This document shows, piece by piece, positions 22,905-35,228 of a stretch of DNA of 64,000 nt. The position numbers and the translations under genes were made by a program. The stretch is taken from the NCBI GenBank assembly GCA_029891385.1, contig CM057234.1, positions 27,886,350 to 27,950,349 of the forward strand. Reading direction: 5' to 3'. This DNA is from Erythroxylum novogranatense (lineage: Eukaryota > Streptophyta > Magnoliopsida > Malpighiales > Erythroxylaceae). How positions within the stretch are numbered: the first letter of the stretch is position 1; the number at the start of each line of letters is the position of its first letter. The notes under the pieces were generated by a model. That model saw nothing but the letters and a program-made list of their open reading frames with translations. It was not told the origin of the DNA and ran no database searches.

Positions 22905-23534
22905 AGGTACGGGAAACACAGTGTTTTGGACATTGTTAGAGGCCGAATTTGGTTTTTTGGTCTTGATAAGAGTTGTAGATCTAGATGTCTACTTTCAAAT
23001 GGTGAGAGAACGAACACAATCCCACCTCTAGATTAAAACGTATGGCAATCACGCCAAAAGTGTTTCATTTCGATTTTGGAAGTGAGCATGGTATATTGTT
23101 TTGGGCATAAATCTCTCATACGACCTCCAAATGAGGTGAGGCTTGAACCATTGGATTAATAAGACATATATATTTCCTTTCATAAAATTTGGTACCATTT
23201 GGAGTTAAATTGAGGAAGTTCTCATTAAAGGAAGTGAAAGGCCGGTTGAGAGAGCATGTTTCATTTATGAACACCTTTGGGTATTTGAATCATATGTTGA
23301 GTTATATAACTCCGATTAAGATGATTCTTGCCTCTATGCGAACGTGAGGATTTAAGATATATTTGATATGAACAAGTCCAAATGTGATTTTGATGTTTAG
23401 GAAGTGTGCGCTCATCACTTTTATGGAACAACAGCGAATAGCACTGCAATGAATTAAGCGCAAGGTTTCAGGAATACGGAAGTTAGGTTGTATGTAGTTG
23501 GGGTCCGGTCTCAGGGCCGGGTTTCGACACTCAA

Positions 23535-24203
23535 TCTCCTGAGCCGGAATCACATGCGTTGGGTCAAAACGGTACCGTCAGAGCATACTAACATAAAACA
23601 CGTCATGCATCTGGGACATCTCACTCGGTAAGGCCAATCTGTAAGCCAACGGTCCTACCCTCTCAAGGATCTCATACGGACCAATATACCGAGGGCTCAA
23701 TTTGCCCTTACGGCCAAACCTCAGTACTCCTTTCCAAGGAGACAATCGGAGAAACGCTCTGTCTCCTACACTGTACTCCATCTCTTGCCGATGCTGATCC
23801 ACATAGCTTTTCTGTCTGTCCTGAGCCGCCTTAATGCGACTCCGGATCAACTGTACCTTATCCACTGTGTCCTGAATCAGCTCGGGATCCTCAATCAATC
23901 TCATACCCTCTTCATCCCAATACAGTGGCGATCTATACGACCTCCCATACAAGGCCTCATACGGTGCCATCCTAATACTACTCGACATCAAGTGTTATAT
24001 GCAAACTCTATCGCCAAATCTCGATCCCATGATCCTCTAAACTCCAATACACACGCCAAGCATGTCCTCAACAGTCTTAATCGCCCTCTCGCCTCGCCCA
24101 TCTCAGATGAGGATGAAATGCATCAAGTTCAACCTTGTACCCATAGTACTGTGTAGGCTCTTCCGAGCCTCAAGTGAACCTAGGATCCTCGCTCGAGACT
24201 ATC
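23535..24203 (-). pseudogene. A2 integrase C-terminal segment
   Basis: The 137-codon frame 23578-23991 has SIRMAPYEALYGRSY, YSVGDRAFLRLSPWKG and the GPY/F block. Upstream (23990-24203) the sequence follows A1 closely, but about ten of the CAG/CTG sites are altered, which destroys the frame. Element C interrupts it at 24203/32693. Confidence 0.85.
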
Positions 24204-27200
24204 TGTAACCCCACACCTGGCAGATCCGAACTCGACATCCACAAGGATATCCGAGTCCGTGCCCCGGAGAATGGCGGTTAACCGCCGATCGTAAATCGGT
24301 ACATTACTTTTTATAACAAAAGCGCGGAAGTCTATGCTCAAATTTGGGTACTCATTCACTTACATCCAATTGGATACACACATATTCAAAAGCCACTGAG
24401 GTCAATTTTACAAATACAAATAAACACCTTAGTACCAAAAGTAAAGACAGACAATGCAGACACGAACTGATCCCGACATCTGATCTTCAATTGAATCCTG
24501 CAACATACTTCCGTTTTGCTAACGGGGTACTCTTCGGTTCCTAAAAAATAATTACAATTTTGGGTGAGTTTGCGAACTCAGTGAGAAACCATCATCGATG
24601 GTTTACTCAAATCATGCATTACATAAATCAAGACAACACGACACACAAGAATATCAATTAATAGTATTATATAACAGTGTACAGTAGTCTATAATAGTTT
24701 ACAATAGTATACAAGACGAGTAATAATACAAGAGTCTATATCAAGATACGATGATCGAATAATATTTCAAAGGCATGTACGCTTCTGTAATCACATCACC
24801 ATTTACAGAAATCATGGCATCACAGCCAAGAATCGTCACACAATTTGGCGCTCATCGACCATGTATACGATGCATATGAGACTCTTTCCTATTATTCAAG
24901 ATTGTGCCTAAGTGCTCAATCACGCTCGCTGGGGGACGCTGTCAGTGATTTCTCCCTCGAGCTACCGGACAAGACAAGTTGTTCAACTCTAGGCTCTTTT
25001 CAAATGAGATTAGCAACTGGGTCACAGTCCTTATCTCGATCATGCATTTATGCATGCAATGCAATGTATAGTAAATTCAGATTCAAGAGCTCAATAATTT
25101 ACAGCATGGCTATAAAGCCCTAGATTCAAAGGTCGCTGTCATGTATCAAGATTCTCAGCCTAATAAGAGCATGCAATTTCTCATTTTATGATGTCGCAGG
25201 ATCTGGCGCCAATGTTCACATTTTGGCAAGTAGAGAGCCCTCGCAGTATGCACTACGCCCACTCACTTTAGGAATAGGAGAGCCCTCCGGTATGCACTAT
25301 TTCCTTTTGGCCTTAGGCCCATTCATCGATATCGAGCTTAAAGCTCGATCACTAAGCCCAAATACAACCGACATTACCACTTATGTTCATGCTTAGCATG
25401 CACTAACACTAACACAGTCTCTAGCACGCTTATCTCACTTCACTCGCTTGTCACAATCAAAACACTTACTCACAATTATATACACTGATTCTCAATCACA
25501 GGTATTCACATATATATATATCACACTTGGTGCCATCACTAACACTTATCACATTTATATCACTCACTTTTACACTTAATCCACACACATTCACAGCACA
25601 TTTAATCACATAAAAGCTGAGGAACCAACTAGGTTACTCACCTGTAACTTCCGAGCTACTGCCTGGAAGTCCCAGCAATGTCCGTGGAACGACGATCCAA
25701 CGGCACCTCTATAACAGTAAAATACCATTCCATTACTAGATGTTAAATTAAACAATTCAGTAATGCATATGTCTCAGTGCAGTGGTGTACAATGCATGTT
25801 TACGATTTTCGGTGCTAAAATCTCATTTCGGTATCCTATGATCGATCTCAACTCTTCGCTCAATTGGATCAACACGGATTTAGTTCAATCCTCAATTCAC
25901 TCAATTTTCTCAATTCATACTTCCTATAACAACTCCCTATTCAAATGGGTCGAAACTTCTATTGAAAATCTCAATTAAAACTCCAGCTTGTCTCAATTCA
26001 AGATTAAGTCACACTATGAACCATAATTAACTTTAATCTCAACAACAAGCACCATTTACATCAAATTCTAACTCGATATTTCCTCAACAAGAGACCCCTT
26101 CTAGTTCACAAGAATCGTGAATTACCTCGATCGGGGGTCTATACCATAAACTATGCCAAATCAACTAAGTTCATTCCAATCAGAATTTGCCCCATATGTC
26201 GCGACCTCGCGCTCTTTCGTCGCGACGTGAAAGCTCACTGTCAGCGACGTAGAAGACCGCTTCGTCGCGTTGTATAAAGCCACGCTCGTCATGACGTGGA
26301 ACCCACTTCGTCACGACGCACCAATCCACGCCGTTGCGTCGTCGATTCGAGCTCGCCGCAACTAATAAAAATAATTACATTCAATTATTCGCATGCGACG
26401 AAGCCTCGGCGCTTCAAGGCCGTCATGACGTCTGCGACGATCCGATCGCCTTTCTCCGATCGATTTTCTCCATTAATACACTTAAAACCTCATTAAACAC
26501 TCCCATCTACCCATATCAACCCTAATAAATGCCATGAATGCTATAAAACCATTAAAACAACATTAAACACAAAATACTTACCAAATCACCGAATCGATCA
26601 AGAAACCCTAAAATCTTTCTCAACACCGCCGATCAACCATTATCAAGCCTCTCTACCTTCATCAATCACAATAATTACTCCAAGTTAACACAAGGAGAAG
26701 ATCCAAGAAGGTAGCAAGCAAAACTCACACCAAGGAGAAGAGATCAAGACTCACCGTGGAGGAGAAGAAGACATCGATTTTGCCTTAGGCAAATTTTTCC
26801 CCAAATTTCAACTTAGCTCTATATATATACATAGTCTCCAAATCAGTCCAAATTTCAGTCTCTAAATTTCAATGGCTCAACATTTTAATTCATCTAACAA
26901 AGATAACTCTAATTTTTCCATCGCCATTGAACCCTTCTTTCAAGATTATACAAATAATCGGTTCATCACTCCCAAAATTTCCTATCCCGCATTTTCTCCT
27001 AATTTTTCGAAATTTCCTCTAAGCCACTAAAAATACCAGCCACTCGTAAACTATTCTACATCACCACTAATCCAATTACTCTCAATTTCTCGATCAATCA
27101 ATTCAATCGATTGCATACCCAATTCACAATTAAATACCGAAAATCATGAATGCATGTACCAATAAATATATAAATATGCATATGCCAGAGACTGCTCCTC

Positions 27201-27301
27201 TATAATTAGAGGCCAAGAGCATGTTCAACAATGAATGCAATGATACCTATCAAGATGTCCCAATTTACTGTAATATCCTCATAACAAGAACGGATGTTAC
27301 A
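24204..27301 (-). mobile_element. C left LTR (3')
   Basis: TGTAACCC...GATGTTACA, 3.1 kb. Candidate minus-strand TATA tract at 26820-26829. The dyad array is at 26197-26362. Confidence 0.9.
26197..26362. repeat. Dyad array in C left LTR
   Basis: About eight members of TGTCGCGACC/CGTCGCGACG type start near 26197, 26218, 26238, 26263, 26287 (CGTCATGACG), 26309, 26329 and 26354, spaced 20-25 bp. Several are damaged. Confidence 0.75.
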
Positions 27302-29609
27302 ATTCACCCTCCTTATAAAAATTTCGTCCTCGAAATTTCACATACAATAGATCAAGAGGATGTGGAATTGATCCGCTTTTTTCTCGTTTCGATTCACGCC
27401 ATTTCCTTATATGACCAGGTTCGCCTATTTACTAAATCAATACAATCGATACTTTTTTCCTTTCTCGCTTTATATCGCTTTAACTGCTTTCATAATCACT
27501 CGAAATTTTCACATTCAGTACCAATAACACATTTATCAGATCTTAACAATATTCTTATTCCAGTCCATAAAACACTTTATAAATCAGAATCGTCTTTTTG
27601 GTTATAAACCACCTTACCAATCTATTCATACCACAGTCGCATAGAGGCCATTTAATAACGAATTTAGTTTCCCCATTTAAATCGTTTCTCGAGTAATTTC
27701 TGCCAATGAACTGAAATCAATGCGACCAATAACCATTCACTTTTTCCGTACTCAACACTGTCTCACTATTTTATTAAAATTACTCAAAATTCGTCACTTT
27801 CAATATCAATAACACATATATCGGATCCCAACAATATTTCCTAATCCTATCTATGTAACAATTTGGATCCGAACCCTCTTTTACTGAATTACCAATCCAT
27901 AGCTCAATCCATATCACACATCATAGTCACACAGAGGTTACTTATAACAAATTCAGTTTCTCCCTTTTTCGCTCTTATCCTCATTTAAGTGCATCTATAC
28001 CGTAGTGATACACTTGGAAACATTTCATTTATCGATTAACAGATTACCTCTATTTATGCACTTTGGCCGAGGCAATACACTTCTAAACATTTCATTTATT
28101 GCTTATCAAATTACATCTCTCTAATGATAAATCACTAATCTCATAAGATTCTCATTACTTCAATAATAATCAATTCGACTCATTGACATTGACTTGGATC
28201 ACTCACCCCTATTACAGATTCATTTTATTTGCCAACACTATCTCCTTACTGGTCAATAAGCCTATTACACAATCGGGTTCCTTGCACTAACCATAGGACA
28301 TCTCTTTTCAGTAGCAGATTTTATTTCTTATACTTGAATCTCGGCTCAGATTATGACTCCCAAGATTAACCTGTAATTCATTTGACATAATCCCTATATT
28401 TCCCTTTCATTAATCACTTTCAAACCGACTCATTTGATCATCATATCCAATTCCAGAAAGTTCTTTCTATTTTCATCGATACCATTTATAAAATTTGTTT
28501 CTCATCAACGATCGTCATTATTTCTTTTCAATCATTTTCAATACCATAGAAAATCAATGCCAGCTATACTCAATATCCCCTGCAGATCAATCTATGTCAT
28601 AATCCACATACCAAAACATCCCTTATTAATACTGTTCATTACGGTGCATACCGTTGAAAATCATTGCGTCAATACACCAATCTGTCACTCACGCTAAGGA
28701 TACTTTGTTTTCATAAAATTTTGACCACACTTTCTCTTATTACAGTCGTTCCCAATCGTGAGGGTCATAACCACGCTCCATTCATTCTGATCACTATAGT
28801 CACTTTCGTCTCTTATTCTAACTCATATTGGCTACAACTAGCACTCAGCCACTAACTCATCAATTTCTTCCCATATAATCTCTTCACATAGGAAACAATT
28901 GAGCTCAAAATTTTCACTCTCCATAAGGCTCCCCATAATCAGGTGTTCATTTACTTAGACAATTTAACTAAACCTTGACCACTTTGTCATCTATCATTAT
29001 CAGTATCTTATATTGCAATCCCTTTCATCAATGCACCATACCCATGTATTTTCACTCTCAATTCAATGTCATAGACGTACAATCATTCTGGATTCCTTCC
29101 TAACATAATCTGACTCAAGTCATGACTCTTATACACTACCTCTTGTTTCAGTAATCAATTCCAATTTTTAACTCTTCTAGATCACAGAACATTTTACTAT
29201 ACATGCTCTATTAATACACTTTCAATCTTGCCATTCCTATCATCTCTCTATTTAACTCTATCAATCCATAACTATAACTTCATACCCTACATTCAAGGAT
29301 ATGCCCCGATATAACACGGGTGTCGCAGTCCGTAATATATCCACCAATACCGATACACTTAATCATCTTTTATCAGATCAACCTATACACTTTCTGTTAT
29401 TCCATGTTATCCACAGTTTCCATCTATCACGTTCTAACATATCATCTTTTCCTTGCCACTTCTAACCACTTAAACAATTGGGACATACTCATGTGACTCT
29501 ACTAGGGATCAGTTACTACCGTCTGCTATGACGACTCTAATGCATGTAACTCAGCACAAATTTCAAAACGCCCACGTACAATCGTACTTCTGGGCTCTGA
29601 TACCACAAA
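27302..29609 (-). other. C internal region, no gag or pol
   Basis: Between polypurine tract and primer site, neither strand shows a gag, protease, RT or integrase motif; open frames are short and AT-rich. A partial tandem duplication with a period near 280 bp spans about 27496-28000 (blocks around CCAATAACACAT and CAACAATATT recur). A shorter repeat near 27985-28110 contains ACATTTCATTTAT twice. Confidence 0.8.
29591..29605 (-). other. Primer-binding site of C
   Basis: Minus strand TGGTATCAGAGCCCA, four bases inside the 5' LTR, complementary to initiator Met-tRNA. Confidence 0.85.
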
Positions 29610-32600
29610 TGTAACACCCCACACCCACAGGATCCGAACTCGACATCCACAGTGATATCCGGGTTCGTGCCCCGGGAGAATGGCGTGTTAACCGCTCGAT
29701 CAGAAATCGATACATTACTTTTTATAACAAAAGCGCGGAAGTCTATGCTCAAATTTGGGTACTCATTCACTTACATCCAATTGGATACACACATATTCAA
29801 AAGCCACTGAGGTCAATTTTACAAATACAAATAAACACCTTAGTACCAAAAGTAAAGACATGCAATGCAGACACGAACTGATCCCGACATCTGACCTTCA
29901 CTTGAATCCTGCAACATACTCCCGTTTTGCTAACGGGGTACTCTTCGGTTCCTGAAAAATAATTGCAATTTTGGGTGAGTTTATAACTCGGTGAAAACCA
30001 TCATCGATGGTTCACTCAAATCATGCATTACACAAATTATGCAGACAAAGACGACACAAGAATATCAATTAACATTATTATATAACAAAGGTACGAGTCT
30101 ATAATAGTTTACAACAAGATACAAGATGTCGAGTAATAATACAAGAGTCTATATCAAGATACAAGATCGTCGGTAATATTTCAATGGCATAGAACGATTA
30201 TGTAATCACATCACCATTTACAGTAAATCATGGCATCACAGTTCAGTAATCGTCACACAATTTGGCGATCACTACCATGTATACGATGCATATGAGACTC
30301 TTTCCTGTTATTCAAGATTGTGCCCAAGTGCCCGGTCGTTGTTCAATGGGGACGCAAGGCTGTGATTTCTCCCCTGCTAAACCCGACAAGACAAGGTTCG
30401 AGCTCTAGGCTCTTTTCAAAGAGATTAGCAACTTAGGTCACAAATTCCTTATCCGATCATGCATTTATGCAAGCAATGCAAGGTACAAGAATTCAAGATT
30501 CAAGAGCTCAATAATTTACATGCATGGCTATAAAGCCCTAGATTCAAAGGTCGTCATGTATCAAGATACCTCACCAATAAGAGCATGCAATTTCTCATTT
30601 TATGATGTCGCAGATCGAAGGCGTCAATGTTCACATTTTGGCAAGTAGAGAGCCCTCGTGGTACGACCATCGCCCACTCACTTTAGAATAGGAGAGCCCT
30701 CCGGTATACACTATTTCCTTTTGGCCTTAGCCCATTCATCGATATCGAGCTTAAAGCTCGATCACTAAGCTCCAAATACAACCGACACTACCACTTATGT
30801 TCATGCTTAGCATGCACTAACACTAGCAGCCTCTAGCACGCTTATCTCACTTCACTCGCATTGTCACAATCAAAACACTTACTCACAATTATATACACCG
30901 ATTCTCAATCACGGTATTCACATATATATATATCACACTTGGTGCCATCACTAACACTTATCACATTTATATCACTCACTTTTACACTTAATCCACACAC
31001 ATTCACAAAGACATTTAATCACATAAAAGTCGAGGAACCAACTAGGTTACTCACCAGAATCTCCGAAAGCACGCCTGAAGTCCCAAAGAATGTCCGTGGA
31101 ACGACGATCCAACGGCACCTCTATAACAAGAAATACCATTCCATTACTAGATGCTAAATTAAATAGCCAAGAATGCATATGTCTCAAAGGTATCGGTACA
31201 ATGCATGTTTACGATTTCCTGCTAAAATCTCATTTCGTATCCTATGATCGATCTCAACTCTTCGCTCAATCGATCAACACGAGTTAGTTCAATCCTCAAT
31301 TCAGCCAATTTTCTCAATTCATACTTCCTATAACAACTCCCTATTCAATGGGTCAAAACTTCTATTGAAAATCCCAATTAAAACTCCAGCTTGTCTCAAT
31401 TCAAGATTTAAGTCACACTATGAACCATAATTAACTTTAATCTCAACAACAAGCACCATTTACATCAAATTCTAACTCTCGATATTTCCTCAACAAGAGA
31501 CCCCTTCTAGTTCACAATAAATCAGAATTACCTCGACCGGGGTCTATACCATAAACTATGCCAAATTAACTAAGTTCATTCCAATCGAATTTGTTCTATA
31601 TGTCGACGATTCCACTTTCGTCATGACGCGAAAAGCTCACTCGTCGCAACGTAGAGGACCGCCGTCGCAGTAATAAAGCCACGCTCGTCGCGACGTGAAA
31701 CCCACTCTGTCGCGACGCACTAATCCATCGCCGTCGCGTCGTCGACCGAGCTCGTCGCGACTAATAAAAATAATTACATTCAATTATTCGTCATGACGAA
31801 GCCCTCAACCTGCAATTGTCGCGACGTACATTTATCCGATCGTCTTCTCCGATCGATTTTCGCCATTAATACACTTAAAACCTCATTAAACACTCCCATC
31901 TACCCATATCAACCCTAATAAATGCCATGAATGCTATAGAAACCATTAAAAACAACATTAAACACAAAAATACTTATCAAATCACTGAATCGATCGCAAA
32001 CCCTAAAATCTTTCTCAACACCGTCGATCAACCATTATCAAGCCTCTCTACCTTCATCAATCACAATAATTACTCCAAGTTAACACAAGGAGAAGATCCA
32101 GTAAGGTAGCAAGCAAAAACTCACACCAAGGAGAAGAGATCGAAGACTCACCGTGGGAGGGAGAAGAAGACATCGATTTTGCCTTAGGAAAATTTTTTCC
32201 CAAATTTCAACTTAGCTCTATATATATACATAGTCTCCAAATCACCCAAATTTCGCCTCTAAATTTCAATGGCTCAACATTTTAATTCATCTAACAAGAT
32301 AACTCTAATTTTTCCATCGCCATTGAACCCTTCTTTCAAGATTATACAATCGATCGATTCATCACTCCCAAAATTTCCTATCCGTATTTTCTCCTAATTT
32401 TTCGAAATTTCTAAGCCACTAAAATACCAGCCACTCGTAAACTATTCTAAATCACCACTGAACCCAATTACTCTCAATTTCTCGATCAATACAATTCAAC
32501 AAATTTTATACCCAATTCACAATTAAATACCGAAAATTATGAATGCATGTACCAATGAATATATAAATATGCATATGTCAGACTGCTCCTCTATAATTAG

Positions 32601-32692
32601 AGGCCAGAGCATGTTCAACAAGTGAATGCAATGATACCTATCAAGATGTCCCAATTTACTGTAATATCCTAAACAAGAATCTGGATGTTACA
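29610..32692 (-). mobile_element. C right LTR (5')
   Basis: TGTAACACCCC...GATGTTACA, 3.08 kb. Candidate TATA tract at 32219-32228. Compared with the left LTR, differences concentrate at CAG/CTG: CTCAGTGAG becomes CTCGGTGA, and CACCTGTAAC becomes CACCAGAATC. Confidence 0.9.
31619..31826. repeat. Dyad array in C right LTR
   Basis: Members start at 31619 (CGTCATGACG), 31642, 31663, 31686 (CGTCGCGACG), 31708, 31732, 31753, 31789 (CGTCATGACG) and 31817 (TGTCGCGACG). The first seven are spaced 21-24 bp. Confidence 0.8.
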
Positions 32693-35228
32693 CTATCGAC
32701 AAAGGAACCCCATGCAATCAGCATAATCTTCTACACATACTTCTCGGCCAACTGATCGAGTGTATTGCTCTCCTCATCGGCAAGAAGTGAGCTGATTTAG
32801 TCAATCGTCCACTATGACCCAGATAGCATCATATCGCCTCGTGTCCAGCAATCCCATCACAAAATCCATGGTAATTCGCCCCATTTCCACTCCAAAATGG
32901 GCAACGAATGCAACTTACCCATCGGAGCTCGGTGCTCGGCCTTAACTCGCCGGGCACGCCGCACACTGGACACATACTCGCCACTTGCCTCTTTATACCA
33001 GCCACCGTAAAATCGCCTCGTAGTACGATACATCTTTGTCGCATCAGATGCATATAATAGGCAGCTACATGTGCCTCTTCCGTAATCTCACGCCTCAAAT
33101 CATCAATATCGGGCATACACGCCTTTGTCCCATCCATAAAGTCCCATCTCTCAACTCAAACTCCAATCAAGCATCGCCGACTCTCTCAATCGCCTCCCTA
33201 ACACTGGTCTTGATCCTCAACTCTCCGGATCCTATCATGCAACATCGACCTCACCTCGAGTAGCAATCGAGCTTCATCTCAACCAAATCTATTCAGACAT
33301 TAAGAGCTCTCAACCGAATCGCACTCAGTAACCTCGAAACTCGAACTCGAAGCCGCACTACCATGCGATCTCCTACTCAAGCATCGCCACCACATTGGCC
33401 TTCCTCGATGATACTCAATCGCGCACCATAGTCCTTCAAGAACTTTATCTATCTTCTGCTCTCCTGATCGAGCTCTCTCGACTCAACAGATACCTCAAGT
33501 TTTATGATCGCGAAGATCTGGAACATCTCCCCATACAAATAATGTTCCAAATCTTCGTGAGTAATTACAACCGCCGCTAACTCCAAGTCATGCACTAGAT
33601 AATTCACCTCGTGAGACCTCAATCGCCTCAAGGCATACGCTATAACTCTCCCATGCCGCATCAATACACATCCTACCCTCGATGCGAGGCATCATCAGAA
33701 ACCACAAACCCTCCAAGCACTGTAAGGAATGCCTAACACCGCGCATACCAACCGATGTTTCAGCTCCTCAAAACTCTTACGGCACTCCTCGCACCATCTA
33801 AATGGCACATTCTTCCTCAATACCACAAAGGGGCGAGATCAACGAAAACCCTCAACGAACCTCCGTAATATCCGCTAATCCTAGAAACTCCGCAACTCGC
33901 ACATTCCTCTCAATCTCCCAACTCATAATCGCTCTATCTTGTGAGGATCCACCGATACCCTCACCGACACCACGCGCCCTTAAATACAATCTCATCGCCG
34001 TAATTCACACTTAGTGAATTTGACGAACAACGCTCTCTCTCACGACCAAGGACAATCCTCAAATGCTCGCCGTTCTGCTACTACCTCGAATAAACTAGTA
34101 TGTCATCAATAAACACTATCACAAACCGATCCAGGTAGGGCTGAAAAACTTTATTCATCAAAGCCATGAAGGCTACCGGCATTAGTCAACCCAAACGCAT
34201 CACTAGAACTCAAATGCCCGCACTGCCCCGAAAGCACTTCTTGGGCACATCGCCTCTCGCAATCCTCAATCGTAATAACTCGATCTCGATCCAATTTGGT
34301 GAATACCGAACTCCCCGCAATTGATCAAATAAATCGTTAATCCTAGGCGGTGGATACTTATTCTTCATCACACCCATTAACCGCCTATAATCAATGTACA
34401 GCCTCAGTCTCCGCCCTTCTTCTTCACAAACAAGATCGGAGCTCCCATGGCGTAAACACTCTGCTTAATGAACCCTTGTCCAAGAGCTCTCAGAATCGAG
34501 CCTTAAGCTCTCTCGCCCACGGTGCCATCCTATACGGAGGGATCGATATAGGTGCTGTACCGGGAACGAAATCAATCTCAAATTCTATTTCCCGCTCTGG
34601 CGGCAATCCCGGTAACTCCTCGGAAAACACATTTGGGAAATCCCTGACTACGGGAACAACCTGCAATCTCGGCTCGACTCTAGAATCTACTACGTGAGCC
34701 AGATAGGCCTCACAACCTCCCTGCATCAATCTCAAGGCACTCAAGAAGGATATCATCCTCGCTGGCACTGCCTGACTAACTCCTCGAAAAACAGCTCTGG
34801 GCTGACCAGGAGACTCCAATACAACCTCCTTAGTATAACAGTCCATGATAGCCCTATGCGCAGTCAACCAGTCCATCCCCAATATCATGTCAATCTCTCT
34901 CAGAGGCAAAATGATCAGATCGACACTCAAAACTGCTAGATCAATCTGAACTTGACATCCCATACGCATCTCCCCAATACAACAGATTACCTAGAGGTAT
35001 ACTCACCACTAACCCATATCAGAACCTCCGCCTATCCCCATGCGCCTACATGCTAAATGTGGTGCAATGAAGGAACGAGTGGATCCAGATCCAACAATGC
35101 ATATGCTTCAAAACCGAAATCGTAAGCATACCCAAACAACATCCGGGAATCCTGGCCTCCGCCGAAGTTATGGCATAGACCCTAGCTCACATCGCTTGTC
35201 TCGCTGGTCCTTTGACCTCATCAAGCGG
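32693..35228 (-). pseudogene. A2 integrase N terminus, RNase H, RT and protease segment
   Basis: Follows A1 13595-16190 in order. Open pieces are integrase zinc region (32829-33137, MPDIDDLRREI), RNase H (33449-33664) and protease to RT (34490-34969, with EIDMILGMDWL, a better protease than A1, and IPPYRMAP). Frameshifts are dense between 32700 and 34500, and most sit at CAG or CTG of the A1 sequence, so part of the apparent decay may be consensus error. Element D follows at 35229. Confidence 0.85.

Larger units (their letters stand above)
20399..23529 (+). mobile_element. B: solo LTR, 3.13 kb
   Basis: Bounded by TGTTAGCCCC and TTTCGACA and flanked by CTCAA at 20394-20398 and 23530-23534. 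The duplication falls in A2 integrase, which reads on across B once it is removed. No internal region or second LTR is present, so this is a solo LTR left by LTR-LTR recombination. It is related to F, G and H but inverted relative to them. A plus-strand TATA box is at 20725-20731. It carries the palindrome array at 22746-22904. B is the only element in the window oriented on the plus strand. Confidence 0.9.
24204..32692 (-). mobile_element. C: non-autonomous LTR retrotransposon, 8.5 kb
   Basis: Two LTRs of about 3.09 kb enclose 2.3 kb that lacks gag and pol. Target duplication CTATC (24199-24203, 32693-32697) is perfect and lies in A2 integrase. A Met-tRNA primer site (29591-29605) and a polypurine tract (minus AAGGAGGGTGAAT, beside 27301) are present. 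The LTRs share long blocks with family A (for example CAACTAGGTTACTCACC), so C probably moved with proteins from an A-type chromovirus. Confidence 0.9.

Noticed and set aside
29755..29955. 66-codon frame nearly identical at 24344-24544
   Set aside because: Conserved only because it lies in the two LTRs of C; low-complexity and antisense to the element.
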